Shown here: positions 54,139 to 64,000 of the stretch, piece after piece
Numbering within the stretch: the stretch's first letter is position 1
Layout: the number at the start of each line of letters is the position of its first letter
Origin: Cotesia glomerata
Lineage: Eukaryota > Arthropoda > Insecta > Hymenoptera > Braconidae
Assembly (NCBI RefSeq): GCF_020080835.1
Contig: NC_058159.1
Coordinates: 496,001-560,000 of the forward strand
DNA: 64,000 nucleotides
Reading direction: 5' to 3'
The notes under the pieces: generated by a model
Told to the model about the DNA's origin: nothing
The model's database searches: none
What the model saw: only the letters and a program-made list of their open reading frames with translations
Translations under genes and position numbers: made by a program

Positions 54139-56296
54139 AAAAAAAAAAAAACAAAAAATTGTCTAATTTCAGTGTTAATAATTTTTTTTCAATATGAAGA
54201 AGAAGTGTCAAAGGATCAGAAATTTTTTGTAACAAAAAATTATTAAAACATTTAAAAATTATTTAAGAGACTTTTTTAAAATAATGAGATGACATTTTTT
54301 ATTTTTTCTAAGTTTATTTCATTTTATTCTCTCAATATAATTTATTATGCATTGTAAATTAAGTTTGCAAAGTAAATTATTCAATGAGTATTTTTTAAAT
54401 AGAAAACAATTATTTTTTAAGTGCATATTTGACCATTATAACACAATGTTATTTATAACGATCATATATTTTGACTAAATGTGTCTGTAACTTTATAAGC
54501 ATTTAAAAAAAATTATAGATTAAAATAAAATAGCTTTTTTTAGAACTTGCTGGTTAAGAACTTGACAAAAAAAAAATATTTGACTCTGCATGAAAGATAT
54601 ATAACTACCTTTGAAGTTGTTTACTAATTTTTGGTAATAAAATTCAACGCCAGTGTTATTATTTCCAATTGAAATGTATGTTGTCACTTTTCTTAATATT
54701 AAAGTAAGATGTTTTGATATTAGTTCATTTAAAAAAAAAAAAAAATTAATAATTATTGACCACACGACTTAATTTATCAGTCTTGATTTAATAATTTAAA
54801 TTCCCTTGTATTATGAGGGACGTATCAATAAAATTTGAAAAATAAACACTTTAAATATTTTAAAAGAATAATTAGAGCATTTTAAAAAAGTAACTTTTTA
54901 AAATAAACGATTGAAAAAATCACGTAAATTATTTAAAAATTTGATAGGTAAATTAAAAATTAAACATTGCGTAATTGGATGCAAAGCGAATTGTAGACTG
55001 AAAATAAGTACCGAATGTACAGCGTATGTGTGTATTTTAAAAGTAAATATTAGCACAAGTCATAAGAGAATATGAGTGTAATAATAAAAAATTTGACACT
55101 CTACATAATCCACATAGACATATTTAAAAATGTTAAAAGAAAAATTTAATTGTAATTAAGAACTTTTATTTCTATTTTCGTTTTTACCTTTATGAGATTA
55201 TAATAATATAGGCCATGAGTAATATTATTACTTATTGCAATAAAAGCTAAGTCAATTTTTAAAACAATAAAAAAAATATTCAGATAGTTTCGCACGATAA
55301 AATTTGAAGATATAATTAAAGTATTAAATTACTTATTTTTATTTTTAATATTCATTTACATAATAAATAATAAATGTTGTTCGAATTAATTATTGAAGTA
55401 ATTAGATTATAATAAACAATGTTTGAGTGGGTAATTAACAAGTATTAATTACACGTGACAAACTCATGTGGTTGTTCTTGAATTAGAAAAAGAGATAAAT
55501 TTTTAATCTCTGTTATCGATTAATTATTCATAGAAGAATAAATAATGTCATAGATGAATTTATAATTGTTGTTCATTGTGTGAGACAATTTATAAGTTAT
55601 AAGTTATAAGGATTGAGTGGAGATACGCAGTACGTAGACGTGGATTCCTTTATAAGATGATTATCAACATAATTGGTGAGTGTTTGGACTTAAAAAACTT
55701 TAAAATACTTGAAGTTAATTTTAAAATATAATAATAATTATAATTATTTAATTAGCTTTATTTTTATTAATTTTATTTTATTAAATCACTTTTGCAAACA
55801 AAAAACAATTTTTTAAGAAAGAATAAAATTTTCTTGGCTCAATAAAATATTTAAGAATAATTATTTTTTATCGAAATAATTTATTTGTACCAAAACTATT
55901 TTTGATCTTCCTTATAATTTTTTTTTTTTTGTTAAAGCAAACTTTTTTTTTGTGTTATGAATTGTGGTTGACTAATAAGTTATACAACTCATTTTTTCTT
56001 GCTGAAATTTTACTTTTTATTGCCAAAATTTCAAAATTTTAGAATGAAAGAATTTTTAATTTTTTAAGAATTAAAAAAAAAAATTTTTTTCTTGCTGAAA
56101 TTTTAGTTTTTATTACCAAAATTTAATAATTTTAAAATACCCAGGTGGAAAAATATTATAATGTCATTATAATAATTTGCGCATTATAATGACGTTATAA
56201 TGTCGTTATAATGCGTGTCAAAAATATTTATTTTTCCAAAATTTCCTATAAAAAATCTAAAAAATACCAGATACTCTGCTTTAAAATAATTAATTA
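54139..56296. other. Intergenic AT-rich DNA
   Basis: No coding exon with family resemblance. It includes a possible plus-strand first exon ending at 55675 and, at 56146..56215, a short array of CATTATAATG palindromes spaced about 11-12 bp apart. Confidence 0.35.
55590..55675 (+). other. Weak candidate plus-strand first exon
   Basis: Direct repeats of TTATAAG (a possible TATA element) precede a GC-richer 50 bp (ATACGCAGTACGTAGACGTG), then ATGATTATCAACATAATTG and a strong donor GTGAGT at 55676. It would encode only MIINII before the splice. No downstream exon was identified, so this is tentative. Confidence 0.2.
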
Positions 56297-56866
56297 GGTT
56301 TGAGCTGGAAACAGTCATAGCGAGAGAGGTTAATTGATAACTTTAAAATAAAATTTTCTGAAGGATCAGGAACTCAGTACTAAGGCGTTTTTTCCATAAC
56401 CTTTACACTTAAACGATTAAATCAAAAGAGATTTACTCAAATTTCACTAAAAAATTGTACAACGATTCGGGAACACTGCGCCAAAATATTTTTTCTTGAC
56501 CTTAATCAATAATTATTATATCGTCTTGAATTTTTATAACCGTTTATTGAAAAACAAGAAAAAGAACACAATAATTTAAAGATTTGTTAAAAATAATTTT
56601 TTATCTGAAACTTATTATTAGTCTCTATTACTCTAACAATTTATTTCAAAGACTTTGCTTTATGGTTTGATCGTCTACCTTCTTCCAGGCTCGCTCTTTC
56701 CCAAAGGCGGCTGTGTATTCTAAAAATTAAATAATTCATTCCGTATACAAATAAATATTATATTTTATAAAAAAAATCTGGTGTTGAGGTCCCAATCTTT
56801 CATAAAATTTTATTTTCAAGTTACCATAATAGACCTTTCTCGTTTTTACTGTTTCCAGCTCAAACC
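56297..56866. mobile_element. TA-flanked MITE with GGTTTGAGCTGGAAACAGT ends
   Basis: The left end GGTTTGAGCTGGAAACAGT and its exact inverse ACTGTTTCCAGCTCAAACC at the right are flanked by TA on both sides. Similarity continues imperfectly inward (GCGAGAGAGGTTAATT against ACGAGAAAGGTCTATT). 570 bp, no ORF. Confidence 0.6.
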
Positions 56867-58234
56867 TAATTATCTTGACGCAGAGTTTTTGGTATTTTTG
56901 ACATTTTTGACGGAAATTTTTTAAAGTTTAGTATAAAAAAGATAAATTTTGAATATTTTGGCCAGGTATTCATAGTTTTAGGGCCTTTGAAGATGAAATT
57001 GATAATCTCTGACGTAAATTCATAGAACAAGACGTCAAACTCACCCCCACCGCTAACTAGACATAGAAACTAGAAAACCCTAAATGACTAATATGCACTT
57101 GTTGAGTAGATAAGATATAATTGACGTTTTTTTTATGCTTGACACCTAATGTATTCGGAAGAATAGAAGTTAAGGCTAAAATTCTTGTAACTTTTTTACT
57201 TTTCTTGGCTCTCTGCACGATGAAACATTCTAGAGAAAAATTTTATAATCTCATCTGTAGAGTTTAGTTAATAAGATGAAGTTTTGAAAAGATATTCGAC
57301 CTCGAGAAATATTAAATGCGTATCAAGCTATGTAAATGTATGATTCAATTGGATAAATTATTTAGTTTTTGTTATTAATCCATCAACAAACTGAATTAAC
57401 TTAATGATAGAAGGAAAGTTTAGGATTTTTCTGGTTTTTTCTGGGAAAAAATTCAACAGTAAAATATTTTATAAGTAAAAAAATTAAATTATTATTTAAA
57501 GAAAAATTAAAATGAATTTAAAAAATCTATTAAAAATAATTAGCTCAAGATTTAAATATGTTTTTTTATTAGAAAAATATTTATTGTTTACACAAATGGA
57601 TCATTCCAAAAATATAAATATATTTTTTATGAGATTTAATGAATATCTCGTTAAAAATTGTTTGGAAAATTTGATTAAGATTGATGACTTTTTATAATTT
57701 TTTAAGTAAAGATCGGAGGAAAGTCAAAATTAAAATAGATTATTTTTATCCTCACATTCATAATGTGTATAATATATTAAAAATTTATAAATTATAAAGC
57801 AAATAACTTTTCAATTTAATTAACGCTCGTGAAAAACACATTTGTTTGTATAACTTGGAATGTATTTTGACAGTTTGTTAACTGGATGGATACTAATTTA
57901 TCAAAAGACAATTATTGTTTTTTTAAAATTAAAAGTTATCTCCAAAATATTTATACTGATTATTATATGTTTTATATAAGTTACAAGTGTGTTTGGAACA
58001 TTGTTGTAAATTGTAGTTAATGAAATGATTAGTTTGTTGTTGTTTGACACAATTCTCACATCGTTGTTCTCGAAAACTCCGTGCAATGACCTAAATTAAT
58101 CGACGCATTTGTTACGCTTCAATTAAGCCTTAAGAGCTAAGAGCATGTAATACAGTCTGTTGTCGGTAATTCAGTTTGGACTAGTGATAACAAATGCCAA
58201 TTCAATATATCGGATTGTTTATTTGAAACACATA
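56867..58234. other. Intergenic; no gene seen
   Basis: AT-rich with a somewhat GC-richer patch near 56940..57200. Open frames of about 60 codons here are Asn/Lys/Phe-rich and match nothing. Confidence 0.35.
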
Positions 58235-59310
58235 AGGTAAAGTACCCAGTAGTTGAACAGATTTCAAAGTAAAACATATTTGACTCTACTTTTAATATAT
58301 AAAAGATGTAATTATTAGTTCAAATTAGTGATTTTGATGAAAATGTAAACAATTTTAAATTGATTGAAGCGCAAAATAACAAAGATAATTGGTTATTTAT
58401 ATTTTGACAACGTTTTTAAAAAAGACTATGAAAGGAGTAGTAGTTGAACAATCAATTCTGACAAGCCGCAGTAGTTGAACACTCTGGGAGCAGTAGTTGA
58501 ACTAATAAAATATATGGCAATAGGCGCACCAAAAATTTTCAACGTTTTATTGAAATATCAAAAGAAATATAAAATATTATTGAATAATATTAAATATAAT
58601 ACTGTGAATATTTAATATGTTCATTTAAAAATGATAAATATTTTTATTAAATTTTTTAATTACATTTTTTATGAATGACAAAGCAAATTTTCAATCATAA
58701 ATCAAAAAAACTCCATTCAAAACGTTCAATAATTTTTAATTACACTAATTATTAGTCATAAAACTTATTTAAATTGCAGTAATTAATACAAATCACAATT
58801 CTGATCACTAGTCTATAAACCTATTAGAGGTTATAGTGCTGCTAAATTTATACGGCCTCAGCCTGTTCAAGTTCTGGGTACCACTTTAAAAATTTGAAGG
58901 TATAGTTGAACGCTAAAATTTAATATAAAAATTATAGTTTATGTCTTTGCAAAAAATATATGTTATTCAGAAAAGACTGTTTCATTAGATGGTACAATTT
59001 TTTTTACTTAAAATGATGATATACCGTTTTTTTGACTGATTGTTCGGTTTACGATTTAGTACCTTTTTCATGAAAAAAATAGCATCTATCGACGATTCTC
59101 GACATGTCAATTTTCAAGTTAATAAAAATATAATTGTTTTGATTTATAATTGAAAAAACTTACAGAAATCAATTACTGTATCATTTAATAATTATAATAT
59201 GCGCATATTACTCATAATAAATTTACGAATTTTTTATTATAACAATTCGAAAAGTCTGTTCAACTACTGGTCCCATTTTACAAGTGTTCAATGTACTGGG
59301 TACTTTACCT
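58235..59310. mobile_element. TA-flanked 1.08 kb non-autonomous transposon with CAGTAGTTGAAC motifs
   Basis: The left end AGGTAAAGTACCCAGTAGTT (GAACAG) and the right end (minus strand AGGTAAAGTACCCAGTACAT, TGAACA) are inverted and flanked by TA. The motif AGTAGTTGAAC recurs at about 58440, 58480 and 58495, and in inverse form (GTTCAACTACTGG) at 59260. The centre has a less AT-rich patch (58800..58920). No transposase frame. TA target duplication and short ends suggest a Tc1/mariner-related or similar non-autonomous element; that is inference. Confidence 0.6.
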
Positions 59311-60719
59311 TAAAATGCACTGAAGATTATCAGGCTGACTGTCAATACTCCCAACACTGTTCAAAAAAATTAAACGATAGTTTATTTACTGTAGTAAATG
59401 AAATTTTTTGTTGATAATTCGTTTTCTATTCAAACCTAGTTGCATTTTAATAATTCTCTCTTATAAGTAATATAAACTAAAGTAAAGATTAACCAAAAAA
59501 TTCAATCAATCTTAAAGATTATATTGGTTGTAAGTTTATGAGTAATTTCTTTATAGTAAAGCTTATTTACTTGAATATATGATGGGCCCGGAGATAAGAC
59601 AGTTTTACGTGCGAATTCTACCTACTTATTTATCATTTTGTTATTTTTTTTCAATGATTAAATTTAAAAATAGAAGAATCAATTTACGAAGGACTATTAT
59701 TAACATACTCCTGCCAAGTTTAATGATTTTTTGTTCAAAAATTACTTGGTCAAAAAGCGTGTCTCAGTATTTTAAAAATACTATATAGTATTTTTGGACA
59801 ATTGTCCAAAATTTAAATATTATCTGTCCTACATGTTCTTAAAAATAACGATCTTATTTTTTTGTTTACTCATAATTATTCATTATGATCATTTATATTA
59901 TTAAAATTTTGTCTCTAGATTATTCATTTGATAAAATTGGTTTTTTTGACTAAAAATAGGATGACTGTTGTGTGAAAATTAATCCGTGATCTTAAAAAAT
60001 AAAAAAAGCGGTGGAATTCTTGACATCAGTCCAATTCTAGCCACACTTGAAGTAATTTATGAAAATAAAATTTTTTAATTATTTCAGTATGATATTTTAA
60101 TTTTTCACTTTTAAAGTCATATATTATTTTTGTTATCAATAATTAAAAAAATCTTTAGAGATTAATTTAATTATTTTATAAATAAATAAATTTTACAAAT
60201 GTTTAAATTTATTTTGCAAAATTATAAAAATATGTTTTAGTCAGAACCTTCTTAAAATAAAATTTTTCAACGATTGATTAATTTTTACCTTCACCGATTT
60301 TAAGACAGCTGTCAGTAAAAATATTTTTGGAATCTAATTCCAAGAATTGGCGAATTTTTTTAAAAAATTAAATATTTATTTTATAAATAAAAAAGTTTAA
60401 AAAATTTTGAATGATCGGCTTGCGCGACCATTTAAAATAAAAATCCACATTGCATATTAAATAAAACAGAGAGTACCTCGCTCGTGCTCATCTATACCAA
60501 TTCAGTTCATCATCGTCAATTAAATATCACATTGTTTTCTCCTCTTTCTATTTACATACTTATTGCACCAATACTAGGTATTGCTATCATATAAATATAA
60601 ATATTTATTTCTAAATTATGAATTAAGATTCAATTTTTTTGTATAATTAATTGCACTATAATTATAATCTAATTATTAGATAGATTTTTTTTTATTTTAA
60701 ATGCAATTGATAATAATGA
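59311..60719. other. Intergenic; no gene seen
   Basis: AT-rich DNA. The open frame starting at 59579 follows a GGGCCCGG patch but has no recognisable domain or signal and no splice-consistent partner exon. Confidence 0.35.
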
Positions 60720-61495
60720 TCATTTGCTTTATTAAATAATGAATTTTGTGAAATTGCGCTGTACTTTCCTAACTATTGACGTTTTTAAAGATATAAGCTC
60801 ATCCCGATGTTACATTCATCAAGAGCTTTCATTTGAGTACCCACATGCATTTTCATATATTTTTCATATATACATATATATAAATATATAAAATATATAA
60901 AAAATTGATGTGGGTACTCAAATGAAAGGTCTCGATAAGTGTAATGTCAGGATGAGCTTATATTTCTAAAAATGTCAATAGTTCACAAGATACGAAGTAA
61001 TTTCTTAATTATTGATATTTTTAAAAATATAAGCTCATCCTGATGTTACACTCATCAAGAGCTTTCATTTGAGTACCCACATGTATTTTTGATATATTTT
61101 TCATATATACATATATATAAAATATATAAATATATGAAAAATTGATGTGGGTACTCAAATGAAAGGTCTCGATAAGTGTAATGTCAGAATGAGCTTATAT
61201 CTCTAAAAATGTCAATAGTTCACAAGATACGAAGTAATTTCTCAATTATTGATATTTTTAAAAATATAAGCTCATCCTGATGTTACACTAATCAAGAGCT
61301 TTCATTTGAGTACCCACATGTATTTTTGATATATTTTTCATACATACATATATATAATATATATAAATATATAAAATATATTAAAAATTGATGTGGGTAC
61401 TCAAATGAAAGCTCTCGATGTATGTAATGTCGGGGTGAGCTTATATCTTTAAAAATGTCAATAATTCACGAGATACAAGGTAATTTCTTATTTAT
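60720..61495 (-). mobile_element. Helitron-satellite copy, minus orientation, 3' end lost
   Basis: Three palindromic units of about 240 bp (landmark CATTTGAGTACCCACATG at about 60830, 61070 and 61300). It starts at TTTGCTTTATTAAATAATGA, so the hairpin/CTAG that normally lies beyond is missing. Ends near AAGGTAATTTCTT. Confidence 0.55.
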
Positions 61496-62280
61496 TATGG
61501 TCCATTTTGCCCCTGTTGTATTTAGTGATTCTGAAGCTAGCAGAACTTAATAGCTTAGAGTGAGATGGATATAGAATTTCATTAAAATCTCCAATCAAGT
61601 GGAGTATTGAATGATATCAAGAGAAAATAAACATTTGAGTTAAATTTGATGAGTAACGTAATTCATAAAACCATGAATGAGTTGTGGAATGTGTACTATA
61701 ATATAACGTACACAATACAGTGGTAGTTTACACACAAAAGTGTCATGTTTCAATAAATAGATTTACTTTTTGTTTTTATAAATCATACGATTACTATTAT
61801 AACTTCTCTTATATCGTAAACAAGTTAAGTTATTCATTAAAAAAAAAATAATAATAATGTATATAATATATTATATTAAATACTAGGTATTTCTACATGA
61901 TGTAGAGTATTGTTCTCTTAAATCATCATGATAAGGCACGTGTTAAAAGGAAATTGATTATTACGCAGTGAGAAAACTATTATTTGCAGTGTATTATATT
62001 AGATAAATGTTAATTACATATGATAGCCATTGCCACGACGACGTTCCGGCAAGAGATTTAAATATTCGTCATTGTTCAAGTTTGTTATACTAACATTATT
62101 TATTGATGTAATTAATAGACACAATAATTTCATTTACTTTACAATAAACGACCGTGATTACTGATGAACAATCTCAATACAATTATATTATCTATATTAT
62201 TAAATTAATATTAAAAATTATTCTTATAAAATATCTAAATAAATATCTAATGAAAAATTCATTTTTTTGTGAGAAAAAAG
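61496..62280. other. Intergenic; no gene seen
   Basis: AT-rich sequence with no convincing exon and no recognised repeat. Confidence 0.35.
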
Positions 62281-62549
62281 AATCCCGGAAAAAATAGACT
62301 CGAAATAATTTTGAAGTTATGAAAATTTTTTATATTATTTCATTAAAAATAATAATAATAATAATAATAGTAATGATATTTTTTTTTTTGTAACAAAAAA
62401 TGGAGCGATCATTTTTGGGGTGCTTGTTTTTCTGCTAAATTGTAGGTATGATACAATTATTATTATAATTTTTATTTTATAATCATTTTAATGAAATAAT
62501 ATGAATTTTTCATAACTTTAATATTTTTTCCAGGTCTATTTTTTCCAAT
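62281..62549. mobile_element. Foldback MITE, second copy of the 41290..41574 family
   Basis: Left arm CCCGGAAAAAATAGACTCGA with TTTTGAAGTTATGAAAATTT; right arm AATATGAATTTTTCATAACT to ATTTTTTCCAGG. The centre TTTTTTTTTGTAACAAAAAA is shared with the first copy. Confidence 0.5.
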
Positions 62550-62559
62550 TACCATTAAT

Positions 62560-62838
62560 TAAATCAAATATCGACGGTTGTATTTGTAATTGATAAATTT
62601 TTTAATATATAAATTTTAATCATCAATTTTTTAATAAAAGGTAAATTTTGGATTAATTAAATAAACAAAATCTGTTATTTTTCTATTATTAAAATATTTT
62701 AAAAAGTAAGCCACACTTTTTATCGGTAATCTACCTTTTATTAAAAAATTGAGAGTATAAATTGATGATTAAAATTACCATATTAAAAAATTAATCAATT
62801 ACAAATCCAACCATTGATATTTGTAATTTAATTGATCT
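62560..62838. repeat. Long imperfect palindrome adjoining the previous element
   Basis: The left arm (62560..62645: AATTAAATCAAATATCGACG, ATTTGTAATTGATAAATTTT, TCATCAATTTTTTAATAAAA) is inverted at 62731..62838 (TTTTATTAAAAAATTGAGAG, TTGATGATTAAAATT, CAATTACAAATCCAACCATT). Probably another foldback MITE. Confidence 0.5.
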
Positions 62839-64000
62839 AAATAATTAAAAACGTGGTATATTTTTCTGAATAGAAATTATTGACTATGTTAATCATCGAT
62901 GCGGAAGTTGTGCATACGGTTGATAATAACGTTAATAATATTACACGTGCGTCAATTATTAAAAAGATGAATGAAGATAAAAAATTAATGATGCATATAT
63001 TTTTTTATTATTATTTTATCAAGGAAGTAATCACGTTGTATCGAGTTTATTTTTTAAATAAATAAATATGGATTAATCTGATGCAATTGTGGTTAACTTT
63101 TGTTGAGATTTTATATGAATTATTTATCACCAAAAAAATTCGAGCGCTCGGATTTTTTTCTTAACTAATTAATAACACGAGTTATGAATGATTAATACCA
63201 CTAAATTTATGTAATTTTAATTAGTGAGCGATTGCGTTATTGATTCACTGCATAAATTATTATATAATTAATTTAAAGCAAAAAAATAATTTAATTAATT
63301 AATTATGAGTTTACCTTTTCATAATAAAATGTTGAAAGTTTATGTAAATAAGAAAGTAATTAAAAAGTTCACTCATATCACGAATTGCACACGCGATAAA
63401 AATAACTTTTTAAATTTAACAAACAACAAATTGGTTTTTACAATTAAACGTCCTGGCGTATTATATCTTGTATGGGGAATAATATAAGCAAAGAGCTGAC
63501 GACCCGTACCCGCCTCGAAGCACACGATGGATAAGAGTATTAAGCTAAATAACTTGCTAGTATTGGATGAATAATATGAGAAGGGGTCACTTCGCGGTGA
63601 GTACGTCTGTCGTCTGTCAATCTCATCTGATCTGATCTGAGTACCGCGAGTAAAGCTTTATTGCTTTACCTCAGGGACGTCAGTTGTATTTTGTATTGGG
63701 CCCCTAATATTATTATTGTTAAAAAAGTTAATTGGGCACCCACATGTATATCTTCTTGCTCTTTCTATTTACAATCCGTCTTATCATTAATACATATAGT
63801 CTTCTTTGTCACTTCCCCCTTAAACTCTTTTTTGCTTCTGTTCAATCGTTTATTCAGTCAACCAAATTTTTTTTATTCCTTTCATTTCTTATCTTATTAT
63901 TTTTTATAGTGCCTTTATTATTTTATGACTCTTATTCTTTTTTTTTTTATTTCATTTCCAATTGTATTTTTTGATAAAATACTTTTTTTATGTATACCTC
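62839..64000. other. Right end of window; no gene assigned
   Basis: Mostly AT-rich. A GC-richer stretch at about 63490..63700 (CGACCCGTACCCGCCTCGAAG, GGGGTCACTTCGCG with donor-like GTGAGT) could be a promoter or 5' exon of a gene beyond the window. The frame before the donor is only 15 codons. The C/T-rich low-complexity run from 63750 onward yields leucine/phenylalanine-rich open frames that I do not accept as genes. Confidence 0.3.

Noticed and set aside
59199..59414. 71-codon plus-strand frame containing several cysteines
   Set aside because: It crosses the right end of the TA-flanked transposon into flanking DNA, so it is not a conserved peptide.
63661..63974. Two overlapping Leu/Phe/Ser-rich plus-strand frames as a membrane protein
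   Set aside because: They are translations of a C/T-rich low-complexity stretch in two frames at once, with no family resemblance.

Overview
This window is AT-rich insect nuclear DNA, most likely from a hymenopteran and probably a parasitoid wasp. The evidence is a 7tm_6 odorant receptor of the insect type, short GT-AG introns, insect-like MEK, SMG5, RpL17 and SV2-type genes, and a very high density of small inverted-repeat elements. The order-level placement is inference from gene style; no species can be named from sequence alone. I rebuilt every multi-exon gene by hand from splice sites, reading phase and family motifs. Most real genes here are split into exons, so single-frame ORFs show only parts of them.

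Layout. 0.26-4.25 kb (-): complete nine-exon odorant receptor. 5.8-18.1 kb (-): three tandem paralogues encoding secreted cysteine-rich proteins (310, 298 and 304 aa), each with seven exons, the same intron phases and 30 aligned cysteines. 18.9-25.2 kb (-): SMG5, a nonsense-mediated decay factor. 28.7-35.7 kb (-): MEK (MAP kinase kinase, Dsor1 type). An intact, intronless Na+/K+-ATPase alpha-like gene of 1038 codons lies antisense inside MEK intron 4. 36.4-39.5 kb (+): RpL17, divergent from MEK. 40.3-44.9 kb (-): SV2-like MFS transporter, convergent with RpL17, with a probable distal TATA-containing first exon near 53 kb. 45.8 kb (-): tRNA-Arg(TCG). From about 53 to 64 kb I found no convincing protein-coding gene, only dispersed inverted-repeat elements and AT-rich DNA.

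Repeats. One family dominates. About ten copies share palindromic units of roughly 246 bp. The best-preserved copies end in a GC-richer hairpin followed by CTAG and then a host T, which is the 3' signature of a non-autonomous Helitron. Copies sit in introns of the third cysteine-rich gene, SMG5, MEK and the SV2-like gene, in both orientations. Other families include an AGCCGAC-ended MITE with at least nine copies, a TTAA-flanked foldback in RpL17, a TA-flanked 1.08 kb element built around CAGTAGTTGAAC motifs, and a 1.1 kb CACTG-ended element.

The items most worth a second look are the nested ATPase, which lacks the membrane asparagine that binds cations in ordinary pumps; the Helitron-borne satellite; and the 30-cysteine secreted gene cluster.
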